A DNA stretch of 64,000 nt from Phellopilus nigrolimitatus (taxonomy: Eukaryota; Basidiomycota; Agaricomycetes; Hymenochaetales; Hymenochaetaceae): contig JAJOHG010000094.1 of the NCBI GenBank assembly GCA_021029095.1, forward strand, positions 42,570 to 106,569, in the 5' to 3' direction. The notes beneath the pieces were generated by a model. That model was not told the origin of the DNA, made no database searches, and was given only the letters and a program-made list of their open reading frames with translations. The position numbers and the translations under genes are program-made. Shown here piece after piece: positions 35,379 to 46,146 of this stretch. Position 1 is the stretch's first letter. Each line of letters begins with the position of its first letter.

Positions 35379-35408
35379 TCCGTCCGTCCGTCCGTCCGTC
35401 CGTCCGTC
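35379..35408. repeat. (CGTC)n microsatellite
   Basis: About seven tandem CGTC units, visible directly. Confidence 0.9.
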
Positions 35409-36948
35409 GGGCGTTCGTGTCCTCGTCCTCGTTGTCGTTAGCAGCGTGTGCGTCGCGGGATCGAAGAAGAAGAAGAAACAAAAAAGAGTCGTCGCAGTCA
35501 AGCAAGCTCTGCAAGCAACCGGGTATATGCGGCCCCGGCCGCGGACGAACAACAGGGTCCGCGAAGAAGCGCCACCCCGGGGTCCCCTCCCTCCCTAACC
35601 CTTCCTCGTTCCACGCGCTGCGCGAAAAAAAAAAGCTTCCTCGCGCGCGGGCCACCTGCCCCCCGGGCACTGCCCCAATTAACGCCTAGCCACTAGCAGC
35701 GCTTAGGCGCGCACGGAGGGGCGTGCGATCGGCGCCGGGGTGGCGCCGCTTATTAGCTTTACCCCCCGCGTCCAAATAACACACTCTGTTGCATGTACAT
35801 CATACAGCAGGAACCAAAACCATTTCTTTGTTTGCATCCGCCCGCGGCGCTCGCGGGGCGGCGCGCTGGCACATCGCCAGCGCGCGCGCTCGCGGGAGCA
35901 CGTACACGCAGGCACGTACGCAACGACGACGACAGGCACGCAACGACAGGCAGGCAGACAGGCGCTTCTGCGCCACCTCGGGCTCGACCAGCCCCGTTTT
36001 GGGTAGCCTGCTAGCACGAGCACGTCGCCCTTCGCGGACCTCCAATCCCAAACTCCAAACTCCAAACCCAATCCTCAAACAAACGCGTCCGTTCGTTCGT
36101 TCTTTCCCTTTCTCTTTTCTCTTTCCTTTTTTCCCTTTCTTCTTTCCTTTTTCGGCCGCGCTGCTGCTGCTGCTGCTGCTCGCTGCTCGCTCACGCGCGC
36201 GCGCGAGGGGCTATGGCAAGAAGGGATCTGCCGTACTTACCGGTATAAGTAAACGCAGAACCCTCTATCCCTTTATCAATATCATTTCTCACTTATTATT
36301 TCCCGTAATTTACCGTAATCTATTCATTTATTCCTTCCGCGCCCTCTTGCGCTTCTCCCCAGCCCGCCCCTGCCCGGCGCATGAACTCTTTTTTTTCTTT
36401 CGCGACCCCGCCCTGGATGGACTCGCAATCTCGTAACGCAAAAAGCAAACCGAATGCCGCCAAAGCAAATTCCAGCGCGCCACAACGAAAGGGAAATAAA
36501 AAACCCAAAGCAAAAAAAATCGAAGCCCGCCCGCGGCGAATACCTACAGAGCACGCAATGCGCTCACACCTGCTGCGCCTGCCCACGCGCCCACGCGCCC
36601 TGCTATCTCATCCAGCCCAATCACTGTATCAGGCGCTATCTCATCTCATCGCCGGCTCTATCTCATAACGACCTTCCGCGCAGAAAAAGCCAGCCTGGGT
36701 CCCGCCCGCCGATCGCGCTGATCGCACTTGCATGTGTTCCCGCCTGCCCGCCCGCCCGCCCCCCGCCAGAGCGCACGCTCTGCGCTTCGCCGCCCGCGCC
36801 TCCGACGCGTTCCAATTTCCTTTTTCTTCCTCTCTTTCTCTCTTTCTTTCTTTCCGGCAGACCCGTACCGTCGCGTCGCGTCGCATCCTGCCCACAAAAA
36901 CCCGCGTCCTCGATCGGGCACCGCGCAGACCCCGTGCACCCGTGCTCC

Positions 36949-37038
36949 GCTCCGCCCGGACACGCCGCTCCGCCCGGACACGCCGCTCCGCCCGGACACG
37001 CCGCTCCGCCCGGACACGCCGCTCCGCCCGGACACGCC
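36949..37038. repeat. 18-bp minisatellite, five copies
   Basis: Five exact tandem copies of gctccgcccggacacgcc, 90 bp in all, inside repeat block C. Copies A and B lack it. Confidence 0.95.
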
Positions 37039-37908
37039 GCCCGCCCGCCCGCCCGCCGTCCTGGGAAGAAGAGCACGAAACGCGTGCGCGCGCACGCACG
37101 CACGTTCCGGACGGCGCGCGCGCGCACTGTTTTTTCGTTTCGTTTCGTCAAGCTGTCCTTCGTCTCACTCACGCGTGCGTACCATCCTTTTTCGAAAGCA
37201 AACCGCGGCCACCATAACCACCCACTCCCGCCCGCCCGCCCGGCCCAGTTCCAGCACACACCAAAACACACACACACAGAGAAGAACCGCGTGCAGGGCC
37301 AGCGCACGCAACGCAACGCCGCACGCCTCTCCAGCCCGCGCCCCGCGCTTCCCTTCCCGTCTCCCCCATCTTCTCCGCCCAAATTCCATTGTCTTTTGTT
37401 TTTATGCCCAAGCGCCATGCGCCTTTCCCGATCCCTCGCACCTCTCGACGTCCCTTCCCCAGCGCCCGCGCCCGCGCCCGCACCCGGCCTTACGCCGGCT
37501 GAAAAAACAAATTGTCGCAAGGGCGCGCCTGCGCGCCCGCGCGCTCTCCGCACCGTCCCTTGGCTCCCGTGCTTGCTGCCAACCAACCCTCAAGCCGCGC
37601 TCAAACAGCAAAAAAAATAGCCAACACCCCGCTCCGTCCCGTCCCTACAGCTAGAACGCGTCGTACCTCCCAGCACCTTCTCCTTCTCAGCCGCGGCCGG
37701 TTTCTGTCTCTCCCTGCGCGGAGCGCCTGTGCTGTGCGCGCTGCTCTCTTCTCTCTGTGTCTCTGTCTTTCTGTCTCTGTTTCTCGCGGCTCTCTCGGCT
37801 CTCGCGGTTCTCTCGGCTCTCTCGGCTCTCTCGGCTCTCTGGCATCTGAGTCCACCCCGCGCGCACGCGCATCCGCCGCCGCACCCGAACGAAGACGAAA
37901 ACGCAGAA

Positions 37909-37909
<1 letters not shown>

Positions 37910-37943
<34 letters not shown>
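37910..37943. repeat. Homopolymer A tract of 34 nt
   Basis: Uninterrupted A run inside repeat block C; a shorter A run lies near 38350. Confidence 0.95.
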
Positions 37944-37944
<1 letters not shown>

Positions 37945-38950
37945 GCACTCCGTCCCGGAAAGAGCGCACGAGCGCGCGCGCGCAGACACGTCTTACCCCG
38001 CGCACTCGCTGTTCCGTCCTCGCTTCTTGAACACGCTTCGCGTCTGTTCCTTTTCTCTTTTTTTTTTTTTTTGTTTCTCGAGCGCGCGCGCCGCTCTTTT
38101 GTAACTACAAGCACCAGATCCCGCGCTCCCTCCCGCTCACTGCGCGCGCGCGCGTGCGCTCCGTCCGCACGCAGCACAGAACGAACGAACGCGCGGGGAG
38201 GGGGTACCCGCATCGTCCCCCTCCCAGCGCGCGCGCGCGCCGCTCTTACCCCAACGCACGAAACGTACACATACACGCAACGTTCTTTCTTCCTTCGAGC
38301 CGCGCCCGCCCTCTCGCCCGCCGTCCTACGCCAGCACCCCCTCTTTCTCAAAAAAAAAAAAAAAAAGAAAGAAACGCACCTCCGCGGTGTCGATCCCTGC
38401 AACAAACAAACAAACAAAGCAGCGCCTCTCCGCCGTCCATCCCCGCGCGCTATCCACACCGCACCGCACCGCACCCCACCCCCTCGCTTATCCTCCGCCC
38501 CGCCCCGCGCGGAGCCCAGGCCCCGTCTGATCCCATACGTATACGGCAGGCCGCGCCTTCTCAGGGCGCCAACAACAAAGCCACCCTAGCGCGCGCCGGC
38601 TGATCCTCGGCCTTCCCAGGTCCCCAGGTCCCCAGGTCCGCACGGCTCCACGACGAACAGACGCGTTAATCTGCGTTTGCGCGCCCCAGCAGCGCACACA
38701 TGCACCGTAACTACGTTACGTCTCTACACTTCCCAGACCTTCGTGCTCCCACACTCGTATACACACACACACGTTTTCCTCAATCTGTTACCGTCTTCCA
38801 CACGACAGAGACAACAACGAAGCAGGTGTGCGCGCGAATTCGAAGACAGCCGCAAGGAACCAAGAAACCCAAGCCCCCCAGCTCGGCGCGACCGCCTCCG
38901 CTGGGTGGGAAAGGCCCGAGTCTAATCGCGCCTTCTCCCACCCAGGCTTA

Positions 38951-39801
38951 GTTTTACCTTTGCTGTGCACGTCTCGTCTTATCTCCATGCCATCACGAAG
39001 CTTTGCGCAATTTAACATAAATGAAACTGCAGTGCAGTATACGTAGGGCCGAGACATCTCAAGAGTATCCTATTGTTGCATACTAGCTATGAGTTGAGTA
39101 CATTTTGAGAGATGGCGGCGAAGTGAGCGCAGCTGGCAATTGTAGCCTTTTCGAGAGAATATTAGCCTGTGAAAGAACAGGTGCTCATACCAGATGGGTT
39201 CTCTCAGTTGTCCACGGGTGGAAGCCCAGGATCTCGCTCTAGGGCCGCTTGTGTTGGGGACCTCTGGGCCGGAGATAGATATACGTGCAGCGCAGTACGC
39301 TGAATTAACTGAAGATCACCCGGCTTACTCTCAATTTCACTCCTTTATCTACGTGAGCAGATATCGACGCAGCAGGAGAGCGGCGATGGCGCGCTCCCGA
39401 CCCATTGTAGGCCAGGAGGCCGAAGCATGATGGGGGCGCACTGTACTGCACTGTATTGTATTAGCACAGGCACACAGAACTTTCCAAATCTGCTTCATTC
39501 CATTGAGATATTAACATTTGAGGTATAATATACAATACTGTGCACAGTAATTAGTAATTTTGCTTTAGTTCAGTATTTGTAGTGTTAATTTTAATTTTCA
39601 AGCTTTGCGGTTTCATATTTCTGACTAATTTGCAAACCAAGCAGAACTGTGGCATCTCTGCTAGTGCACATTTTCTGCTTGTGTTATGTATTGATTGTGA
39701 AGCAGGAGTATAAATTTCATTATTCCCCATCACTTCCTTTTGCTCCCACCTTCCAAAGCACATACCTGCTTCACACCACTCTCTCCAACTTGCTTCACAT
39801 C
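38951..39801. other. Upstream flank of F-box copy 3
   Basis: 39480-39801 read in reverse matches the flank upstream of F-box copy 2. A small GC-richer insert at about 39370-39460 matches the pieces near 28465 and 20620 but lies in the opposite orientation relative to the F-box gene. No coding gene seen. Confidence 0.5.
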
Positions 39802-41070
39802 ATGCCCACTCATTTGAATGAACTCCCAGCAGAGATCCTATCTCAAATTTTTGTTTCCTGTCTCGAAACTGGTCCTGGCCGCAAGAACAAACCATCTGAC
39901 TCAGCTGCGCCCCTGAATCTAACTCTGGTCTCCAAAACTTGGAGTAAAATTGCCAATGACACACCTCAGCTGTGGACCAGCATTGATCTTAATAATGTCC
40001 CAAAAAAAGATGAAAGTCAACTTAGTCCAGAAACATTCCTTGACCATCTGGGAAGATGGATGAAAAAATCTGGAAATGTCCCCATCTCCATCAGGCTCTT
40101 ATACGAACACTTTCCTGAGTATAGCACCTATGAAGAGTATTGCAAAGAGATGAAAGACATTGTTGACCTGCTTCTAACTTGTCAGCACCGCTGGCATACA
40201 CTGGAGATTGCTGTGCAAGACTTCTATGTGGTTCAGGGTCTATTGGATGCAATGGCCAATCTTGACAATGCACCACAGCTCAAGGAATTTAAGCTTCATG
40301 TTGATGACAAGAAAAATGATAAATATCCAGCCTGGAAAGCAGGATCCACTACCCTCACTCTGCATCCCAAAGGTGAACATTCTGGGTATGCACGGCTCAC
40401 TGGTCTTGAATTATCTGGCAGCCCATCTACAGAGTCAGTTATGTGGTGGATTAAACGAGCACAAAACCTAAAGACACTTTATGTTTGTATTTATCCCGAA
40501 CAGCCAGAGCATCATCAACTTTCCCCTCCTCATATGTGGGAGCTTGGTAACCTCTCTAAGCTAGATGTTTTCGCAATAGATTTGTCAGACTTAAGGCCAT
40601 TGTTTGCACAGCTTACTTTTCCTGTGTTGACTGACTTGAGAGTCGGTGTGGCTGGGGATGAATCAAATAGCCCAGCTTTTGTTGAGGATCTTCTGCGCTG
40701 CACAAATATGCAAGGCCTCAAAAGGCTCACTTTCTGCAATTTTTCAATCAGTGAAGCTCATATAAAGTTATGCTTGAAGCAAACTCCCAGTCTGGTCTAT
40801 TTGAAATTAGTCCCAATGACAGGCATGATTTTGGATGCACTGACAGCAAGGAGTGGAAAGTATCCTTATTGTCCTGACCTTGAGACCCTAGAAATGTCTT
40901 CCAATAATCGCTTCTCTGACTTTCAAAGGCTTCAGATTATGGTATATTCACGATTACATGACAGAAGATTCAAACAAATGAAAAAACTCACTGTTCCTGA
41001 TGATGTCACTGAGTCTCAATGCCAAGCCCTAGTAAAGTTGGGTTTGGAGGTAGCAGTGGATAAACTGTAA
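39802..41070 (+). CDS. F-box/LRR protein of the repeat-associated family, copy 3
   Basis: Intronless ORF of 422 aa from ATG at 39802 (MPTHLNELPAEILSQIF); the upstream open frame begins with GTG only. F-box-like segment, then VSKTWSKIANDTPQLWTSID. Blocks shared with copies 1 and 2: IPISIRLLYEHFPEYSTYEE, VDLLLTCQHRWHTLEIAVQD, GYARLTGLELSGSPSTES, LDALTARSGKYPYCPDLE, and VPDDVTESQCQALVKLGLEV at the C-terminus. Low CpG and AT-rich like its paralogues. Intact. Likely SCF adaptor; the ligand is unknown. Confidence 0.87.
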   Translation: MPTHLNELPAEILSQIFVSCLETGPGRKNKPSDSAAPLNLTLVSKTWSKIANDTPQLWTSIDLNNVPKKDESQLSPETFLDHLGRWMKKSGNVPISIRLLYEHFPEYSTYEEYCKEMKDIVDLLLTCQHRWHTLEIAVQDFYVVQGLLDAMANLDNAPQLKEFKLHVDDKKNDKYPAWKAGSTTLTLHPKGEHSGYARLTGLELSGSPSTESVMWWIKRAQNLKTLYVCIYPEQPEHHQLSPPHMWELGNLSKLDVFAIDLSDLRPLFAQLTFPVLTDLRVGVAGDESNSPAFVEDLLRCTNMQGLKRLTFCNFSISEAHIKLCLKQTPSLVYLKLVPMTGMILDALTARSGKYPYCPDLETLEMSSNNRFSDFQRLQIMVYSRLHDRRFKQMKKLTVPDDVTESQCQALVKLGLEVAVDKL

Positions 41071-41588
41071 TTGACGAGGCTGATTGACAGAGATTGAAGA
41101 AAATGCTATTGCTTAAATAACAGATATTGTAGTAATCAGGAATGATATCCGATATTATATATATTGCAATAAAACCATGAAAAATGGTGGCATGCTCCAA
41201 GGGTGCTCTCAGTAACGCAAGGCAAATCTGCATGCCACAATGAAAGAAAGAAAACAAAATTGAAGCCCAGGCCTCATGCACACTCAAATCATGTCCTTGG
41301 TGTAAATGCAATGTGCTCCCCCAGTCACAACAGGCAGAGACATGATCAGCCATGTATGCTGCACATTGTGCAAGCACCACACTGATGCCTGTGCCTGTGC
41401 TGATCCTGGGTTTGCGGGGTTAGAAAAGGTTTAAAATTTTTCGTTACATGTAAGGTGGGGATAGATTTTGTTAATTTCCGTTCGAATAATAGAGAAACAA
41501 TGAGAAACCATAGATATATTTTGATACATCAATCAAGATCGATCAAAAGCCTACAATTCCTCGATCATCCACCACGTATAATGTAAGC
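41071..41588. other. Downstream flank of F-box copy 3 and intergenic
   Basis: 41090-41380 read in reverse matches 26480-26770 downstream of copy 2 (ccaagggtgctctca, caatgaaagaaagaaaa). From about 41400 the sequence is unique up to the 3' end of thymidylate synthase. Confidence 0.6.
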
Positions 41589-42662
41589 TTACACGCTCAT
41601 CTTCATCGCTACAGGTGGATGCGGCGCATATCCATCTACGATCACGTCTTCCGGCTCGAAGTCATCGACATCGGTTACCTCGCGCTTCCATCGGAGCTTC
41701 GGGAACGGGCGAGGCTCGCGCTCGAGTTGTACCTTGAGCGCGTTGATGTGATCCCGATAAACATGCGCGTCACCGAGTTGAATAGTAAGCGCATGTGCGT
41801 CCGTGTCTGTAAGTTGCGCGATGATATGCGTGAGAAGAGCATATGATGCAATGTTGAAGGGGATTCCGAGTCCCAGATCCGCGGAGCGTTGATACATAAG
41901 ACAGGAGAGCTTCGGGCGCGTCCCTGCAGGTGCGTCTGGTGGAGGCAGAGAAACGTAGAATTGACAGAGGAGATGGCATGGTGGGAGCGCCATAAGACAA
42001 ATGTCTTGTGAAAAAAACGCGTCAACAGTAGACTATGCTTTATAAAATAAAATGAGCGTACCTGCTGGATTCCATGCACTCAGAATAATCCGGCGGTCAG
42101 TCGGATCCTCCCTGATCTTCCGGATAACCTCCTTCAGTTGATCCACACCCTGCCCCGAGTAATCTGTATCGCAGTCGACGTATGTCGCGCCAAAATGTCT
42201 CCACTGAAAGCCATATACGGGACCCAAGTCGCCCTCCCTGCGTCCCGTCAACCCTCGCTTCTCTAAAAACTCCTTCGATCCATTCCCATCCCAGATCTTT
42301 ACGCCACGCTGAGAAAGCAAAGTGCTGTCCGTACGTCCGCGGATGAACCACACAAGCTCCTCGACGATGCCACGCAGAAAGACGCGTTTCGTTGTGAGCA
42401 ACGGAAGCGTCTTATCTGCAAGGGAAAAGCGCAAATTCGGCGGTGCGAAGAGCGAGACGGTACCGGTTCCAGTTCTGTCTCCGCGAATTTCACCAGAGTC
42501 GAGGACGCTGCGAATGAGATTGATGTATTGGTACTCTTCGTGGGTCGTCGCGGTCGCATTGGTGCTGCGCGATTCAGATACAGTCTCTGCACTTCTGCTG
42601 ACAGCCTTGACATCATCGGAGACGCTTTCCGAGGCGGGTGGTGACTCTGGGGCTTTTGCCAT
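41589..42662 (-). CDS. CDC21: Thymidylate synthase
   Basis: Methylates dUMP to dTMP using methylene-tetrahydrofolate. Two exons on the minus strand: 42662-42062 and 42004-41589 (1017 nt, 338 aa), split by a 57-nt intron. Diagnostic motifs are [37 protein letters not shown] and the active-site segment [13 protein letters not shown] with the nucleophilic Cys. [19 protein letters not shown] and [10 protein letters not shown] close the folate/dUMP site. A Ser/Thr-rich extension of about 40 residues precedes the domain. It is divergent from CDC20, with a shared promoter carrying three MluI boxes, consistent with G1/S expression. Confidence 0.96.
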
Positions 42663-42898
42663 CGTTTCTCGTGAAGTTGACGCGTCGTGTCGGTACTGAA
42701 GATGCGTCGTGGGCGTGGAAGACGCGTATGGTGGCGGTCACGTTCAATTGGTCACAGAACGCGTCTCTTCGGAGTTTCAAACACGTGCCCAAAATAGGCG
42801 AATGTTGAAAACCCAACTGCCTCATGCTTTCGCTGTGGCACGCGCCTCTTTCCATCGTTTCATTACCATTTCCCGTGCTTTTGCTTGTTGCTTTCGCG
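42663..42898. promoter_or_regulatory. Bidirectional promoter with three MCB (ACGCGT) boxes
   Basis: The 236 bp between the divergent starts of thymidylate synthase and CDC20 contain ACGCGT at 42680-42685, 42722-42727 and 42759-42764, plus an ATTGGT (inverse CCAAT-like) word next to the third. ACGCGT is the known site for the Mbp1/Swi6 (MBF) factor that drives G1/S genes in yeasts. Use of the sites here is inferred. Confidence 0.75.
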
Positions 42899-44868
42899 AT
42901 GTCCTACGATCCAAAGACGCCTTCGAAGCGTTCGCGCAATGAGACACGAACACCGTTAACGCCGTCATTAACGTATGGCATGAACAGCCTTTCTCTGGCG
43001 GGATCCATTCCGTCTCCGAACAAAGCGCGTAGAGGAAAAGCCGCCCAAAAGCCCAAACCGATCGATATGAAGGCCCGGGTTGCGGACACGACAAATCCAT
43101 TCATAGCCCAGCCGGACATCCCGGCGAAGGCAAACACATTCTCGAAGTCATTGTCAAAAAGCACAAACTACGACTTCAAGGCGGCTCTTGATCTGGGGGG
43201 CACTCGATCGCGCCCAGGATCTCCTGTCAAGAAGCTGTCTGAGAGTGGGGGTTTCGTTGTGACAGAGGCGCTGAGGCGCGAAGCGAGTGGAGGGTTACTG
43301 AGTAGGAGGGATGCGCAGAGTCAGTTCGACATTCTAAAGAATGACTACACACCCCCTCCGAGGGTGAAGATGACGCGGTCGAAGTCTCAACCCGCCATAG
43401 GGAAGGTATGTTTTCTCGCTTCGTTAAATGTCGTTGCACTAACCGTTTTTGTAGCGCGCCCAAGCGTACGCTCGGGAACCTGAGAAAACGGTTGACCCGA
43501 CCGACCGCTTCATCACGAACCGCGCGGAGCAGGATCTTTGTGCAACCCTCGAACTCATGCATCTGAGCGTCAAATCTGCTTCACCTAGCCATACAGCGCG
43601 TTTGGTTGAAGCCACGGGCCTCCCGGTCAACAAGCGTGTGCTGGCCTTCCATGAAGCACCTCCTATGGCGGGAGTGGACCCGCTGCTCGCGGAGCAGCGC
43701 GAGCATGTTAAACCTCTTTTGCGCGGCCCTGGTATTGGTCTCACGACCTCAAGCGGGGGAAGTTCTGCTAGCAAGACGCGCAAAATCTCTAACCAGCCAG
43801 AGCGCGTCCTCGACGCGCCTGGTATGGTAGACGACTTTTATTTGAATCTCATCAGCTGGTCTTCACTCAACTTGGTCGCAGTTGCTCTAGGAGAGAGCAC
43901 TTATACCTGGCGTGCGGACACAGGCTCTGTCACACACCTTGGTGATGTACCTGAAGGCACTTATGTCTCAGCAGTTGATTTCTCTCAAGATGGTGGTTTC
44001 CTCGCCGTTGGCACTGGCACTGGTATAGTTGAGCTCTGGGATGCGGAGTCTGGGACAAAAATGCGATCTATGGTGGGCCATCAGGCACAGATTGCTAGCC
44101 TCTCTTGGAACGGACATATTCTATCGAGCGGATGTGGTGATGGAAGTATATGGCATCATGATGTCCGCATCGCGCGTCATAAAGTGATGGAGTTGTTGGG
44201 TCATCATGGCGAGGTCTGTGGCTTGAAGTGGAGGTCTGACGGAGAGTATCTCGGGAGTGGCGGCAATGATAACGTTGTCAACATCTGGGATGCTCGGCTG
44301 GGGGAAAGCATCACAGAGAATGATGAAGTGGAGGTCAGGAACCAGGCAAAGTTTTCGAAGCGAAATCACACAGCAGCTGTTAAGGTATGATATACCGTAC
44401 CATTTCTGCGCTTAAGCGCGCAACGCCTGATTTTATTTGTCGTAGGCCATCGCATGGTGCCCCTGGCAGCCCAACTTGCTTGCGACGGGCGGTGGTACGA
44501 ACGATGCGACGGTCCATATCTGGAACTGCAACACCGGCGCACGTCTGCACTCGCTCAAGACTCCTTCTCAAGTCACTTCTCTGCACTTCGCACCCCACAA
44601 GAAAGAGATCCTTACCACGCACGGGTTTCCGAACAATTCGATCATGGTGCATGCGTATCCGAGCCTCACGCGTGTCGCTGAGATTCGCGAGGCGCACGAC
44701 TCGCGCGTGCTGTTCAGTTGCGTCGGTCCTGCAGGTGACCTTGTGCTCACTGGCGCGGGTGACGAGAACCTGAAGTTCTGGCGCATCTGGGACGTTCCGA
44801 AGCCTGTGAAGAAGAAGGAGAAGAGCGGAAGCATGGGATCTCGCGATGGGGTCATGGCGATCCGATAA
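42899..44868 (+). CDS. CDC20: CDC20/Fizzy-type APC/C activator, WD40 protein
   Basis: Co-activator that brings substrates to the anaphase-promoting complex. Three exons: 42899-43405, 43455-44384 and 44446-44868 (1860 nt, 619 aa). ATG at 42899 starts MSYDPKTPSKRSRNETR; the frame is open a little further upstream, but this is the first ATG in good context. The N-terminal region is basic and unstructured. A C-box-like DRFITNR follows, then seven WD40 repeats (for example GHQAQIASLSWNGHILSSG, then LGSGGNDNVVNIWDAR, then TGAGDENLKFWRIW). The protein ends in the Ile-Arg tail that docks on the APC/C. The usual C-box has Pro where this one has Thr. Confidence 0.94.
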
Positions 44869-45951
44869 TGGTGGCTGTGATTCTGGACGATGCAATGGGT
44901 ATGCCTACTGGTTTCGGAGTATACCTATTGGTGTTTTTTTTTTTTTTCTTACATTGTTATGATGTTACTTCTTTTATGTTGCCGGTTCTTGCTTGTTTCG
45001 TGTATGCCTTTGTAGTTAGATGTTTAACCTCTTTTCGTCATTGTAATAATTGTTCTTCACCGTCAAGTTCGGAGATATCGAGTTCTTCTATGAACTTGTG
45101 AGTTTATCTCAATTACATTCGCTTGCAGAAATAATGGCAGTCGCGGGTTAGATCGAAACGAAATAAGCAATAAAGATGATCGGATTTAGTCAAGATTCGA
45201 TGGTATATATAATTTATTGGCTCCTCTGCACGGTGCACACTAGCAGAAACGTTATCATGCGCCCTTTTTGTCATGTTGAGCTTGTTTCTATCGGCGTAAA
45301 TCTATGGTAACCAGCGACAGTATAGCCAGTAGATGTAGCATTTGCGTATCCTGCAGCAGCAGCAGCACAACTGTACTTAGGGACAGACTCACAAATTACT
45401 GTGCAAGCATGTCGTAGTGTATCATATTTTTATTTCATCAGTCGATAACCCGCTGAAAACCTATTCATAACGCTGTTGCGAGCAAATGAATCAAGGATCT
45501 GTCGAATTTTAGTTGAGTTCGATTACCTCAATTGCTCATTTCATTTCGATCTGACCCACGAGTGCCATTCTTTCTACAAATAGCTACTGTAAGGAATTAT
45601 GGGACGCGTACAAAGTGTGTTCATGTAAATTAAGGGAGGTAGGGGAAAAGAGGGATTCTGACTGTCTACGTTCCACGAGTTTGCTATGTAAATATTAACT
45701 GATTATCAAGAAGAAATATTGGTTCCAAGTTTGAAAGCGATAGAAGAGTGAGGCCGGTGAATTGCAGGAATTATCATAGAGCAAAAAGGAGGGACAAGTG
45801 CAAGAGCAATATATTCCAATCCTCCATACTCATCCGCGGCGATGGGTTACGTGAGAAGATCGCCGATGCTCGCGCCATTCTCTTCTGTGCATGGGGGCTT
45901 CATCTTCAGTGGATAATAATAAAAGGACTGAATGGTCGCGAACCTTACTCC
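44869..45951. other. CDC20 3' flank and intergenic
   Basis: AT-rich, with a T run near 44934-44947 and a short CAG run near 45355. No ORF or RNA gene is supported. Confidence 0.45.
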
Positions 45952-46146
45952 TCAGGCCCGCGCCTCCCGGAGGTCTTTGATGGACGTGGACGACAGTTGA
46001 CCATTGCAAACTGTTCTCTTCCCGCTCTTATGACAAGCCGTGCACCACACGAAGGACGTCCTGGGATCTTGGTTAGGGTACCTCCTGTGGTCTGCGCGGT
46101 TGTGCTGGCACGTCGCGTTGGAGTTTCCAGCGGTAAATTCGCACAT
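45952..46146 (-). CDS. Small Cys-rich protein, 64 aa (CEF family, candidate)
   Basis: Minus-strand ORF starting MCEFTAGNSNATC. It has Cys/His spacing CEF-x8-C-x-H, then W-C-x2-C, then C-x-G-x-L, which parallels the plus-strand protein at 51215. No signal peptide is visible. The pattern suggests a small metal-binding or disulphide fold; I do not recognise a named family. Independent support for expression is lacking, and the overlapping plus-strand ORF (45748-46233) shows no motif. Confidence 0.45.
   Translation of the reverse strand: MCEFTAGNSNATCQHNRADHRRYPNQDPRTSFVWCTACHKSGKRTVCNGQLSSTSIKDLREARA

Larger units (their letters stand above)
33850..36309. other. GC-rich promoter/5' region with simple repeats
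   Basis: Upstream of the Ser/Pro-rich gene, with no supported gene. It contains TTGCGATA-type 8-bp repeats (34631-34664), a CGTC microsatellite (about 35379-35408), CT-rich tracts and a CTG run (about 36161-36180). ORFs up to 480 codons (34228-35670 minus) have biased, domain-free sequence and are treated as artefacts. Confidence 0.5.
36310..38950 (-). repeat. GC-rich dispersed repeat block, copy C (inverted)
   Basis: Read on the minus strand it matches copy A in the same order. It begins near 38950 with gggtgggaga and gcgcgattagac, then ctgggaaggccgaggat, then ctccgcgcggggcggggc. Further on are gccgtccggaacgtgcgtgc, the gatgagatgagatagcgcc piece and the tccatccagggcgg end piece near 36310-36440. 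It is longer than copy A, with extra microsatellite sequence, an 18-bp minisatellite and a poly-A run. It adjoins the upstream flank of F-box copy 3. No supported gene. Confidence 0.75.

Noticed and set aside
34228..35670. 480-codon minus-strand ORF
   Set aside because: Low-complexity Arg/Pro/Ser sequence in GC-rich promoter DNA with microsatellites; no motif and no homologous logic.
36454..38603. Several ORFs of 150-390 codons on both strands
   Set aside because: They run through the 18-bp minisatellite, poly-A tract and dispersed repeat block, and overlap each other in all frames.
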